Source: an uncultured Prevotella sp. (GTDB lineage: Bacteria; Bacteroidota; Bacteroidia; Bacteroidales; Bacteroidaceae). From it: a stretch of 9,018 bases of DNA. Under the pieces are notes generated by a model, which did no database searches, had not been told where the DNA came from, and saw only the letters and a program-made list of their open reading frames with translations. Of the stretch, positions 1 through 7,795 are shown one piece after another. Both the position numbers and the translations under genes were made by a program. Location of the stretch: positions 1 to 9,018 of the forward strand of contig CALGHW010000487.1 of NCBI GenBank assembly GCA_937916075.1. The letters run 5' to 3'. Numbering within the stretch: position 1 is the first letter of the stretch; each line of letters opens with the position of its first letter.

Positions 1-2918
1 CGGTCGCCCTTGACACCCACCGAGTAATACATCATGTACTTCTTGGTCACGGGGTCATAAATGACCTCTGGAGCCCAGGCAGCAGTCAGTTGGGCTCTGG
101 TGAGTCCCAACGCCTTCAAGTTCTCCGCTGAAGCCAAGTCGATGCTGACAGTCTTGTCCCAGTGTACCAAGTCATTACTGAGCATGAGCACCATGATATG
201 GTTGCTCTCCCATCCCAGTGACGAGGTCATGTCGGTACCGGCCAAGATAAACTTGCCGCTCTCCGTACGGCATACATAGGCATCACGCATACCTCCGGTT
301 TGGGTAAACTTCTTGGTGTCAAACACCTCCGCACCGTCGCACAAGTCCTTAAAGTTGTTGCCATAGCGGCTCAGGGCATAGTTGGTAAACTCGCCGTTGG
401 CATTCATGTGCGCATAGAGATAGCCATACTTGTCGGCATCTCCGTCGGTAATGCCGTCGCTCACTGCGGGCTGCACGTCGCTCACCTTGATTTTGAAGAT
501 ATTGAGCGAATAGGCGGGAATGTCGAGTGTGGTAATGTCGCTGACAGCAGTCTCAGCTGCCGGCACTACCTTGAAGGGGTTGTCCATGGTGTTCTCGTCG
601 GTGCCATTGGCAGAGGTAAGGCGTATCACGGTACCACCCTCGGCTTTCATGTTCTTGAGGTTGAGGTTCAGCTTGGTGTCATTGCCATTGGGGTTGGTTA
701 CCTTCAGGTACATCATTCCCTTCTCCTCGTCCAGCTGGACAGCCTGGTAGAGCTGTTGCTCTGCGGGCAAGGTGAACTGGTGTTTGACGGTGCCGTTGAG
801 CTTACAAGTCACATCCGCTCCATTCACATCTATCTCAATGTCATAAAACTTGTTGCTCTCCACCGTACCGTCGGTCTGTACGAGGGTGGTCTTCGAGCCG
901 TTGACACACTGCTCCACGCCCATCGACTTGTTGTTCCATCCGCCAATGTTCCACCAGCAATAGTTCTTGTCGTCCTGGTAATTGAAGATGACGAGGAATC
1001 CCTCAGAACCTCCGTTCTTGTAGGCACGAAGCTTATAGGTATAGTGCCCGCCCTTGATGGCATGGGTATTGATGTTGACACAGTTCTCGGCCGTGGCAGT
1101 CTGGGCCAACATGCCGTTGACCACCGACCACTTGCCGTCACCAGCCTGCCAGTCGGCATTGGCCGTGGAGAAGTCGTCACTGATGACGGTTGCGCCGTTG
1201 CCGTCCGTCACCTGCACATTGTCATACCTCACTTGGGTATTCCATGCTCCCACACCTATCTGGGTGGCTTCCGCTGTGGCGGAAACCACGTTGCCCGTCT
1301 CGGTCCATCGCAGGTTCTGCTTGCCTAAGTTGTTGCCCAGAAGCTTCTGTACATAATAAGAAGGTGTGCTGAAGTTGGACGAGGCGTTGAAATGTATCAT
1401 GTCATAAGGCCACTTGGGGTCGCTCTCATGAGTAAAGATAGGCGCGAAACTGGCCAACTTGCACACATCCGAGTTTTTCTCCATGCCGAGCATATAAATC
1501 GACTCTCCGAGGGCACTGTTCAGGTTGCCATAAGTGCCATAAGTGCCCGACGCGTTGGCAGCATACTCACCGTTGTACACGGCTATGCCACGGTTATAAC
1601 GGTCATACTTGTTGTAGTTCTTACGCATCCAGGCCGCCGAGCGGTAATAGTGCTCATCCACCATGTCTGTAGGCGCATCCTGCACCCACAAGGGATTGTC
1701 AGTGCCCCAGGCCTCCACATTGCCGATGACCACCATGTCGGGATACTTGGCCTTAATGGCATCATAGAATTTGGCATAGCGGCGGGCATACTCGTTGCGG
1801 TAGCTGGCGTCACCCTGGCTGTTCTCATTGCCCACCTCCAAGAACTTGATGTTATATGGGGCGGCGTGTCCGTTGGTGACACGCACCCTACCCCAGCGGG
1901 TCGTCTCGTCACCGTTGGCGTATTCGATGGCATCCAGCGTGTTCTGTATCAGGGTATCCACTTGCTCAAAGGGAACGGTAAATCCATGCCCCATGCCTAC
2001 ACTGACCACGAACATGGGGTCGGCGCCAAGGTCCTCGCACATCTGCAGGTATTCGTCATAGCCCAATCCGTCACTGGAGCGATAGCCCCAGTTGACATTC
2101 TTGTGACCGCTGCGGCCTTCGATAGGACCGATGGTCTTCTTCCACTGAAAAGCGTTGTCAAACGACTCCTGCCCTTCCACATAGCATCCGCCAGGGAAGC
2201 GGAGGAAGGTTGGCTTGGTATCGGCCAACAACTGCGCCAGATCGGGCCGAAGACCGTTCTTACGTCCTTTCCAGGTATAAGGCATCAGCGACACGACATC
2301 AAAATAAGCGGTACCGTTGGCAGATGAGAGGAGGGCAAAGCGTCCGTTCTTACTGTCGGCCGTGGCCTTGATGGTTGCCGTGAGCTTGACCCACTGGTCT
2401 TTTTGGGGTGTTCCTTCCAGGACGGTCTCTGCCGAGGCAGGCTGCCCGTCGGTCGTCTGGAGTTGTCCGTAGATTTTGCCTTTGAAGTTTTCATTGGCCT
2501 TGACCCATAATGTCAGATGATAGGTGGAGTCGGCCTTGAAACTCATGCCCCAAAATCCTTCATTGCAGATGCCGGCCTTCTTTTTGTCCGACGCATTGGA
2601 GAACTGCACCTGGAGGGCTTTCCCCTGTGCGTTGTTGAGCAGTCCGGAAGAGACAAGTCCCATGGAAGCGCCAGTGATGGTCTTCCAGGATTCTGGCGTT
2701 GTGGCATCCTCAAAAGAGCGGTTGCGTATCAGTTCTGCATAAAGGCCACCGTCACCGGCATGATTGATTTCCTCAAAGAAGAGTCCATACTGATGGTCAC
2801 TGGTCAGAGCCGACCGCCGGGTGGCGTCGATGGTCATCGTCACCTGGGCTGCCGAAGCCAATGACACCGACGTCAGGGCACAGGTAAAAATGACCTTTGT
2901 AAAAATATTGTCCTTCAT
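1..2918 (-). CDS. Secreted GH51 alpha-L-arabinofuranosidase fused to a GH43 domain (3' end outside window)
   Basis: The frame is open from the ATG at 2918 to the window edge, giving 972 residues; the C-terminus is missing. Residues 1-24 form a signal peptide ending ASAAQ. GH51 begins with YGLFFEEINH (44-53). A carbohydrate-binding-like insertion covers about 70-195. The barrel contains FLRFPGG (238-244), the acid/base Glu365 in VGNEN and the likely nucleophile Glu451 in NGEY. After PSYYVQKLL (about 518-526) a concanavalin/LamG-like beta module is inserted (about 555-715). The GH51 C-terminal beta-sandwich then resumes to about 815. From about 825 a GH43 domain starts: YALSRYG, MRDAYV with candidate base Asp879, SNDLVHW, WAPE (948-951) and KYMMYYS. 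GH51 removes arabinofuranosyl side chains; GH43 enzymes act on arabinan, arabinoxylan or xylosides, so the two probably cooperate on one polymer in the periplasm or at the surface. The GH43 subfamily and substrate cannot be fixed from the visible part. It lies downstream of a terminator and so probably has its own promoter, which I could not identify. Confidence 0.9.
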   Translation of the reverse strand, partial: MKDNIFTKVIFTCALTSVSLASAAQVTMTIDATRRSALTSDHQYGLFFEEINHAGDGGLYAELIRNRSFEDATTPESWKTITGASMGLVSSGLLNNAQGKALQVQFSNASDKKKAGICNEGFWGMSFKADSTYHLTLWVKANENFKGKIYGQLQTTDGQPASAETVLEGTPQKDQWVKLTATIKATADSKNGRFALLSSANGTAYFDVVSLMPYTWKGRKNGLRPDLAQLLADTKPTFLRFPGGCYVEGQESFDNAFQWKKTIGPIEGRSGHKNVNWGYRSSDGLGYDEYLQMCEDLGADPMFVVSVGMGHGFTVPFEQVDTLIQNTLDAIEYANGDETTRWGRVRVTNGHAAPYNIKFLEVGNENSQGDASYRNEYARRYAKFYDAIKAKYPDMVVIGNVEAWGTDNPLWVQDAPTDMVDEHYYRSAAWMRKNYNKYDRYNRGIAVYNGEYAANASGTYGTYGNLNSALGESIYMLGMEKNSDVCKLASFAPIFTHESDPKWPYDMIHFNASSNFSTPSYYVQKLLGNNLGKQNLRWTETGNVVSATAEATQIGVGAWNTQVRYDNVQVTDGNGATVISDDFSTANADWQAGDGKWSVVNGMLAQTATAENCVNINTHAIKGGHYTYKLRAYKNGGSEGFLVIFNYQDDKNYCWWNIGGWNNKSMGVEQCVNGSKTTLVQTDGTVESNKFYDIEIDVNGADVTCKLNGTVKHQFTLPAEQQLYQAVQLDEEKGMMYLKVTNPNGNDTKLNLNLKNMKAEGGTVIRLTSANGTDENTMDNPFKVVPAAETAVSDITTLDIPAYSLNIFKIKVSDVQPAVSDGITDGDADKYGYLYAHMNANGEFTNYALSRYGNNFKDLCDGAEVFDTKKFTQTGGMRDAYVCRTESGKFILAGTDMTSSLGWESNHIMVLMLSNDLVHWDKTVSIDLASAENLKALGLTRAQLTAAWAPEVIYDPVTKKYMMYYSVGVKGD

Positions 2919-3006
2919 GTATTTTTCTATCAAATAATTCTTTTTTAATAGCGATAATAGTAGTAGCTTTCCCACGCCTGCCTCTGACAGGCTGCGAGAC
3001 AAAGGA

Positions 3007-3061
3007 AACAAAAAAGGCAGACGGAAAGCAGAAAGATTACTACTCTGCATTTCCGTCTGCC
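3007..3061 (-). terminator. Strong rho-independent terminator after the 1209-residue protein gene
   Basis: A perfect 12-bp inverted repeat (GGCAGACGGAAA at 3016-3027, TTTCCGTCTGCC at 3050-3061) encloses a second 5-bp pairing (GCAGA 3028-3032 with TCTGC 3044-3048, leaving A3049 bulged). Read on the minus strand, the hairpin is followed at once by TTTTTTGTTT (3015-3006), the classic U-tract. It lies 45 bp past the stop codon at 3107. On the plus strand no T-run follows, so it works in one direction. It separates this transcript from the glycoside hydrolase gene downstream. Confidence 0.9.
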
Positions 3062-3106
3062 GATGCTGATTATTTCTAATCTATGATAAATTCAGTGTGG
3101 ATAACT

Positions 3107-6100
3107 TTACTTTACCAAGATCTTCTTCACTCTTACAGTACCGTCGCTCAGGGTGGTCTTCACGATGTTCAGACCCTTCTCCAGACGACCTGTCTCGATA
3201 CCGTTCACATTGTAGATGCGTGTGCCTACCACAGGAGCATTGCTGCCACCGTTGCCGGCTACGCTCTCGATACCGTCAGTACCGTTGCCCAGATAGAGCA
3301 GTGTGAACTTCTTGAAGATAGCCCAGTCACCACTAACCTTGCCACTCTTGCGGGCGCCGATAACAATCTCGCCACCTACAGGTGTGTAGTAGTCGGCTGC
3401 CTCAGAGGTGTAAGCCGCACCGGCCAGTTCTGACTCGAAGAATGCCTGGGCAGTAACCATATTGTTAGGAATGTAAGTAGAGTCGGTCGTTTCAGAGCCG
3501 GCATCATACTTGGCCAATCCGGTGATAGAGGAGATACCTACTGCACCCAGCTCGCTGTACGCCACAGGACGAGCGTTCCATCCAGGAACTTCGGTCTGCT
3601 GGTCGTTGATATAGGCATAAGCCTTCACGTTCATATTGTTGTTTTCAATAGAATCCTTATAGGCGGCTACATCGTTGGCGTTGCGGTAGAATCCCTGCAC
3701 CATCAGGTGATAGCGTCCGGCAGGCATATTCTGCAGCGTCTGCTTAAACTCAAACTTCTCCTTGCTGTAGTACTCAATCTCGTCTACGGCAGTACCGTCG
3801 TTCTGGTTGACAGCAGCATCAGCGGAAACCTTGGTCCAGCCTGTGAAGTCCTGTGTGAAGTCATTGTTGGTAATCATGTAAGATACATCCACAGGATTCT
3901 CAACAGTAGCCTTGGCGATATCGTCGTGCATCAGGTAGCTCTGTACGATAGCGTCCAGCTTCTTGATAGCCTCGGGCACCTCAGCGTCCTTATAGGTACC
4001 GTTGTTGTATGCGGTCTCAATCTCACCCTTGGCGGCATCGTAAGCGGCCTTGGCCTCAGCGCTGCGCTCGTTGGCGGCCACACGTGCGTCGGCAGCGTCG
4101 AGAGCGTTCTTCAAAGTAAGATAGGTAGCCACAGAGTTGCGGGCTGCAGTCACGGCCTTGGCCAGGTTAGAAGCGGCCTCGGCAGATACATTCTCGCCCT
4201 GAGCGGCTGCGATAGCGGCGTTCAGCACGTTGAGCGTGTCGGCGGTCATCTTCTGGGTAGCCAGTTCCTGAGCCTCGGGCAACATTTCCTGAGCCACCAC
4301 ACTGTAGTTAGTGCCCTCATAGTGGAGCTTGAAGTCATCCCAAATAGTCCATGTGCCAGTGCCCTTCTCGGCTGTCTTGATACCGAAGCGGAGCTTGCCG
4401 TCCTTCACGATGACATTGACAGACACATTATACAGGTCCTTGTCGCAGGCAGCCTTGAAGCCGCACATTGAGTTAGCGTAGTAAACATTAGGATTGTCCT
4501 CGGGTGAGTAGTCGGCAGCCTGTCCTGAGTTGTCGCTGTCACCGGCAGGTGACTTCTCGTCCATCGGGCCGTCGTAAACCGAGCAAACCTTCTTCTCTAC
4601 CTCGTTACCATAGATATAGGCGTTGATAACCTCGGTACCGTTCAGGTGCTTCGGATAAGCCACTGCGTTGGTACCTGTACGCTGTAATGCCTTGGCTGTG
4701 ATAGTGTAAACGCCCTCGGGCAGACCTTCCAGTTCCTGATAGAGGTCGAATGCCTTCTCGTAAGCCTCGGCGTTCTGATACTTGGTGTTCACGGCAGTAA
4801 TCTGGCTCAAGCCATTCCAGCCCTGTCCCTTGTTCTCGAACGACGGGTCGGCCAGCAAGTCGGAAGGAACATCCTTACCCACCTTCACGCCAGACATCAG
4901 CGTCTTGTTGTAAGCGGCCTTCAGGGCTGCGCTATACTGGGCAAGCTCATCCGTGTCATAAGGTTTGAGAGCGGTTACGTCCTCATACTTAGTGCTCCAC
5001 TGGGCATCATTTCCATCCACGAAATCATACCAGATATCCACGTCGAAGACGTTGTCATCCAGGTTGGTCACCTTGTCGTCCATTGTGCTATATTCCTCAT
5101 CCAGAGTCTGGTAAGCCTCAGCGTTTGTCTTAGCTACAGTCAGCGCCTCTGTGATGGCCTTCTTGGCGGCATCAATCTCTTCCGTTGTGGCAGCAGAACC
5201 CTTGGCGGCCACAGTCTTGGCGGCCTCGATGGCTTCATTCAACTTCGCAATCACCTTGCTGGATGCGGTCAAAGCAGCAGCCTCAGCCTCGGCATTGGCG
5301 ATATCCTGCTGGAGCACATACACCAGTCCGGAGTTGCCGGCACCAAGATATTCCATGCTGGTGAGCTGGAACCATACGTGGTTACAGGTTGTGTTGAGTG
5401 TCTGCAAACCGATAGAGAGGTCAGCGCCACCCTCAGGCACAACAATGAGTATATTCTGGAGTGTAGGCTGGCTCTCCAGGTTGGCAATCTCGACAGATTT
5501 GTTCTCGTCGCCCACCTGAACCAGCGCATAGGCACCCTTCAAGGTTGACACATCCTTCTGTCCCTGCTTGGTGGCATAATAGTAGCCCTTCAGCACATAG
5601 GAGCCTCCGGGCACCTGGCCCAAAGTCTGCCAAATCTTAGAGTCGCTCAGATGTCCGGCATTCGTTACAGCAGTCTTGCTTCCGTTCGGGTCAGAGTCTC
5701 TGTGTACCCAACGCTCGATAAACTTGTTGGCGATAGTCTCACCGTCGGTAGGACATACATAGCCCGAACCGGCGTCGTGGGTCTGGAAGCCTGTTCCGTG
5801 ACCATTGTCGTTTGTATTTCCGCTTGAATCGAAAGTACCCTCAGTCTGCCATCCGCTCAAGCTCTGGCAAGTGAAGCTGTTGAAGTACTGCGCCATGTCT
5901 ACAGGAGAAGAAGGCGACGGATTCTGGTCAGCGATAGACTTGTTGCGCACGGCAGTCTTCACACCTTCAAGAGCGGCCTTCAGTTCAGCCAAGGTTGCGC
6001 TGGCATTGTTGTAAACAGCGGTCTGTGCGGAAACGTCCACGCCAGCGTCCACAGCATCATTGATAGCGTTAGCCAAATCCAAGCGAGCACCATATTCCTC

Positions 6101-6736
6101 ACCTACGGCCATCCACTCCACGCCATAGCTGGCATAGTTCTCGTCGGTCACCTTCAGGGTAGGACGCACCATGTTGTCAATCGTGCCACCATTACCTGTG
6201 CAGAGGTCATCGGCGTTCTTCCATCCCATGCGGGTACCGTCGGTGGTATTGCCCAGTGCGTTCAAGTCGGCCACCTGATCGGCTTGGATGGTGTCAGCCT
6301 GGATTTCATAATAGTTGCCCTTCTTGTGGAACACGAAGCTGGTCTTCCATGCGCCAGCCTGGTTATTCCAGTCCATATAAGACGTACCGCCATCGGCGTT
6401 TGCAGCATCGATAAACACCTTGGTCCATGTGGCCTTGCCACTTACACCCGACTTGTCCCACAAGGTATAAGTGCCGTTAGGCGTAACGCCATCGGCCTTG
6501 AAATTCTTCACAATAGCGATGGGAGCTCCAGCGTCCTTGAACACGGCCATGGTTTTCCAGTTACCACCGGCAGCCAAGAACTTCTGAGCCTTTACGTTGT
6601 AGAGATAGACCGTGTCCGTTCCGTCCAGTTTCAAGTCTACTGGAGTCGGAGTAGGCAACTCTACCTTCTGTGCTTTTGCCTCGTTGGCGCCAATCGTGGC
6701 GGCCAAGATGGCGGAGAAGAGTAATCTTTTGTTCAT
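3107..6736 (-). CDS. Large secreted modular protein with three beta-sandwich modules, helical spacers and T9SS-like tail
   Basis: This 1209-residue protein has no recognised catalytic domain. Residues 1-22 are a Sec signal peptide (cleavage likely after AKA); no lipobox Cys follows. About 35-212 is a beta-rich domain starting with VYLYNVKAQKFLAAGGNW, reminiscent of ricin-like/beta-trefoil openings in Bacteroidales surface proteins. Three related modules follow: A about 278-466, B about 624-808, C about 947-1151. Each has a PxGxY strand (VPGGSY, LPEGVY, MPAGRY); B and C end alike (TWTIWDDFKLHYEG, DWAIFKKFTLLYLG). Ala-rich helical spacers resembling FIVAR-type bundles lie at about 213-268, 475-545 and 812-937. 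The tail (about 1170-1209: RIYNVNG, KGLNIV, VKKILVK) resembles a type A type IX secretion sorting domain. I infer a surface-exposed, perhaps glycan-binding protein. The ATG at 6736 is chosen because the signal peptide starts there. A promoter and terminator bracket the gene as one unit. Confidence 0.9.
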   Translation of the reverse strand: MNKRLLFSAILAATIGANEAKAQKVELPTPTPVDLKLDGTDTVYLYNVKAQKFLAAGGNWKTMAVFKDAGAPIAIVKNFKADGVTPNGTYTLWDKSGVSGKATWTKVFIDAANADGGTSYMDWNNQAGAWKTSFVFHKKGNYYEIQADTIQADQVADLNALGNTTDGTRMGWKNADDLCTGNGGTIDNMVRPTLKVTDENYASYGVEWMAVGEEYGARLDLANAINDAVDAGVDVSAQTAVYNNASATLAELKAALEGVKTAVRNKSIADQNPSPSSPVDMAQYFNSFTCQSLSGWQTEGTFDSSGNTNDNGHGTGFQTHDAGSGYVCPTDGETIANKFIERWVHRDSDPNGSKTAVTNAGHLSDSKIWQTLGQVPGGSYVLKGYYYATKQGQKDVSTLKGAYALVQVGDENKSVEIANLESQPTLQNILIVVPEGGADLSIGLQTLNTTCNHVWFQLTSMEYLGAGNSGLVYVLQQDIANAEAEAAALTASSKVIAKLNEAIEAAKTVAAKGSAATTEEIDAAKKAITEALTVAKTNAEAYQTLDEEYSTMDDKVTNLDDNVFDVDIWYDFVDGNDAQWSTKYEDVTALKPYDTDELAQYSAALKAAYNKTLMSGVKVGKDVPSDLLADPSFENKGQGWNGLSQITAVNTKYQNAEAYEKAFDLYQELEGLPEGVYTITAKALQRTGTNAVAYPKHLNGTEVINAYIYGNEVEKKVCSVYDGPMDEKSPAGDSDNSGQAADYSPEDNPNVYYANSMCGFKAACDKDLYNVSVNVIVKDGKLRFGIKTAEKGTGTWTIWDDFKLHYEGTNYSVVAQEMLPEAQELATQKMTADTLNVLNAAIAAAQGENVSAEAASNLAKAVTAARNSVATYLTLKNALDAADARVAANERSAEAKAAYDAAKGEIETAYNNGTYKDAEVPEAIKKLDAIVQSYLMHDDIAKATVENPVDVSYMITNNDFTQDFTGWTKVSADAAVNQNDGTAVDEIEYYSKEKFEFKQTLQNMPAGRYHLMVQGFYRNANDVAAYKDSIENNNMNVKAYAYINDQQTEVPGWNARPVAYSELGAVGISSITGLAKYDAGSETTDSTYIPNNMVTAQAFFESELAGAAYTSEAADYYTPVGGEIVIGARKSGKVSGDWAIFKKFTLLYLGNGTDGIESVAGNGGSNAPVVGTRIYNVNGIETGRLEKGLNIVKTTLSDGTVRVKKILVK

Positions 6737-6819
6737 CTTAAGTTTTTTAGTTATGTATATTTAATAATATGTTAGCAGTGCTATACTATAATGAATAGTC
6801 ATCGTTGATTTTACGGTCA

Positions 6820-6827
6820 CAAAAATA
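6820..6827 (-). promoter_or_regulatory. Bacteroidetes-type -7 promoter element (TATTTTTG)
   Basis: The minus strand reads TATTTTTG here, an exact match to the Bacteroidetes -7 consensus TAnnTTTG. It sits in an AT-rich spacer 83 bp before the ATG at 6736, implying a leader of roughly 75 nt for the 1209-residue protein gene. No clean TTTG -33 box lies at the expected 19-21 bp upstream, so the call rests on the -7 match and its location. Confidence 0.6.
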
Positions 6828-6884
6828 GCATTATTTTAGTAAACAGAGAAGAGAAACTGCGGATTTAACAAGCTGTTTTAAATT

Positions 6885-6900
6885 CTTTAACGATTTAAAG
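6885..6900. repeat. AT-rich inverted repeat in the spacer upstream of the surface-protein promoter
   Basis: CTTTAA and TTAAAG form a perfect 6-bp inverted repeat around CGAT. It lies about 60 bp upstream of the candidate -7 element and 80 bp after the cdaA stop. The stem is nearly all A/T and no U-tract follows on the minus strand, so it is a poor terminator; an operator-like site is possible. GGGTAAA occurs next to it at 6900-6906 and again at 6930-6936, exactly 30 bp apart. Confidence 0.35.
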
Positions 6901-6979
6901 GGTAAAACAGACAATTATTGCTGATTTTAGGGTAAATAAATCAAGAATCAAGGTATTTCGTGGCTTTTTGCCCTTCTCT

Positions 6980-7759
6980 TCATTCCAAATTCATCTCGCG
7001 GGTCAGGATGCTCTCCAATTTCTCGGCCGACAGGCGGAGCTGGAACTCTCCCTTGATGGCCACCGAGATGCCTCCCGTCTCCTCCGACACGACCACGGCA
7101 ATGGCGTCACACTCCTGCGAGATGCCCATGGCCGCCCGGTGGCGCAGTCCCAGTTCCTTGGGTATGTCCATGTTGTGGGATACGGGCAGGATACATCCGG
7201 CTGCCTTGACCCGCCGCTTGGAGATGATCATGGCTCCGTCGTGGAGGGGTGAGTTTTTGAAGAAGATGTTCTCGATAAGCCGCTGGTTGATGTTGGCGTC
7301 GATGAGGTCGCCCGTGTCCACGATGTCGTCGAGCGGTGTGCCCCGCTCTATCACGATAAGGGCTCCCTCCTTGCGGCGGCTCATGTTCATGCAGGCCATC
7401 ACGATGGGCATGATGGTCTCCTTGTCTTGTTCGGACACGCTGTCCTTCTCTGACGAAAAGAGCTTGACCAGGGTGCGCACCCGCTGGTGGGCGCCGAGAT
7501 TGTAAAGAAACTTGCGAATATCATCCTGAAACAGGATAATCAGGGCTATCACGCCCACACTGACCAGTTTGTCCATGATGGAGCCCAAGAGGCGCATCTC
7601 CAAGATATGGGACACGAATATCCACAGCACCACAAACATCATGATGCCGATAAAGACATTGAGCGACCGCGACTCTTTCATCAACCGGTAGATATAGTAG
7701 AGCATGAGCGCTACGAGAAAGATGTCTACCACATCTTTTATGCCAAAGTCAAAGAACAT
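6980..7759 (-). CDS. cdaA: CdaA-type membrane diadenylate cyclase (c-di-AMP synthase)
   Basis: The 259-residue protein condenses two ATP into cyclic di-AMP at the cytoplasmic membrane. Three hydrophobic segments lie in the N-terminal third (about 10-25, 34-52, 62-78), followed by a short linker and a DAC (DisA_N) domain from about 95. The domain shows both hallmark motifs: DGA at 174-176 (SPLHDGAMI) and RHRAAMG at 206-212, which bind and position ATP. Length and layout match the CdaA/DacA family and not DisA or CdaS, which differ in their flanking domains. The ATG at 7759 follows folP by 31 bp on the same strand, and no Shine-Dalgarno sequence is obvious, as is usual in Bacteroidetes. In Firmicutes this gene usually sits with cdaR and glmM; neither is its neighbour here. 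No convincing terminator follows its stop, so some read-through into the next gene is possible. Confidence 0.95.
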   Translation of the reverse strand: MFFDFGIKDVVDIFLVALMLYYIYRLMKESRSLNVFIGIMMFVVLWIFVSHILEMRLLGSIMDKLVSVGVIALIILFQDDIRKFLYNLGAHQRVRTLVKLFSSEKDSVSEQDKETIMPIVMACMNMSRRKEGALIVIERGTPLDDIVDTGDLIDANINQRLIENIFFKNSPLHDGAMIISKRRVKAAGCILPVSHNMDIPKELGLRHRAAMGISQECDAIAVVVSEETGGISVAIKGEFQLRLSAEKLESILTREMNLE

Positions 7760-7780
7760 AATGTTTGTTTTCCAAAAGCA

Positions 7781-7795
7781 GTTGACGGGGTCAAC
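7781..7795 (-). repeat. Small hairpin spanning the folP stop codon
   Basis: GTTGAC (7781-7786) and GTCAAC (7790-7795) form a perfect 6-bp stem with a 3-nt loop. The element covers the folP stop codon (7791-7793) and most of the proximal folP-cdaA spacer. On the minus strand it is followed by TGCTTTTGG, too short a T-run for an efficient terminator. It might cause partial attenuation, protect the 3' end, or be chance. Confidence 0.35.

Noticed and set aside
300..1328. Long open frame on the plus strand opposite the GH51-GH43 gene (342 codons), with another at 1392-2327
   Set aside because: Both lie antisense to a frame whose protein matches GH51/GH43 motifs throughout. Their translations are rich in His, Val, Leu and Gly without any recognisable domain, as expected from the opposite strand of a gene with biased third positions.
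2931..2938. Possible -7 element (ATTATTTG on the minus strand) for the GH51-GH43 gene
   Set aside because: The TA of TAnnTTTG is not matched and the element is only 12 bp from the ATG, which would leave almost no leader; no -33 box is present.
2976..2992. Second small inverted repeat (GCCTG/CAGGC) after the terminator
   Set aside because: Only 5 bp with a 7-nt loop and no T-run; within chance expectation.
3707..4471. Plus-strand open frame of 254 codons inside the 1209-residue protein gene
   Set aside because: It mirrors the Ala-rich helical coding region on the minus strand, has no start context, and resembles no known protein.
6950..6979. Terminator directly after cdaA (GGCAAAAAGCC)
   Set aside because: The stem is only 3 bp and is not followed by a T-run on the minus strand.
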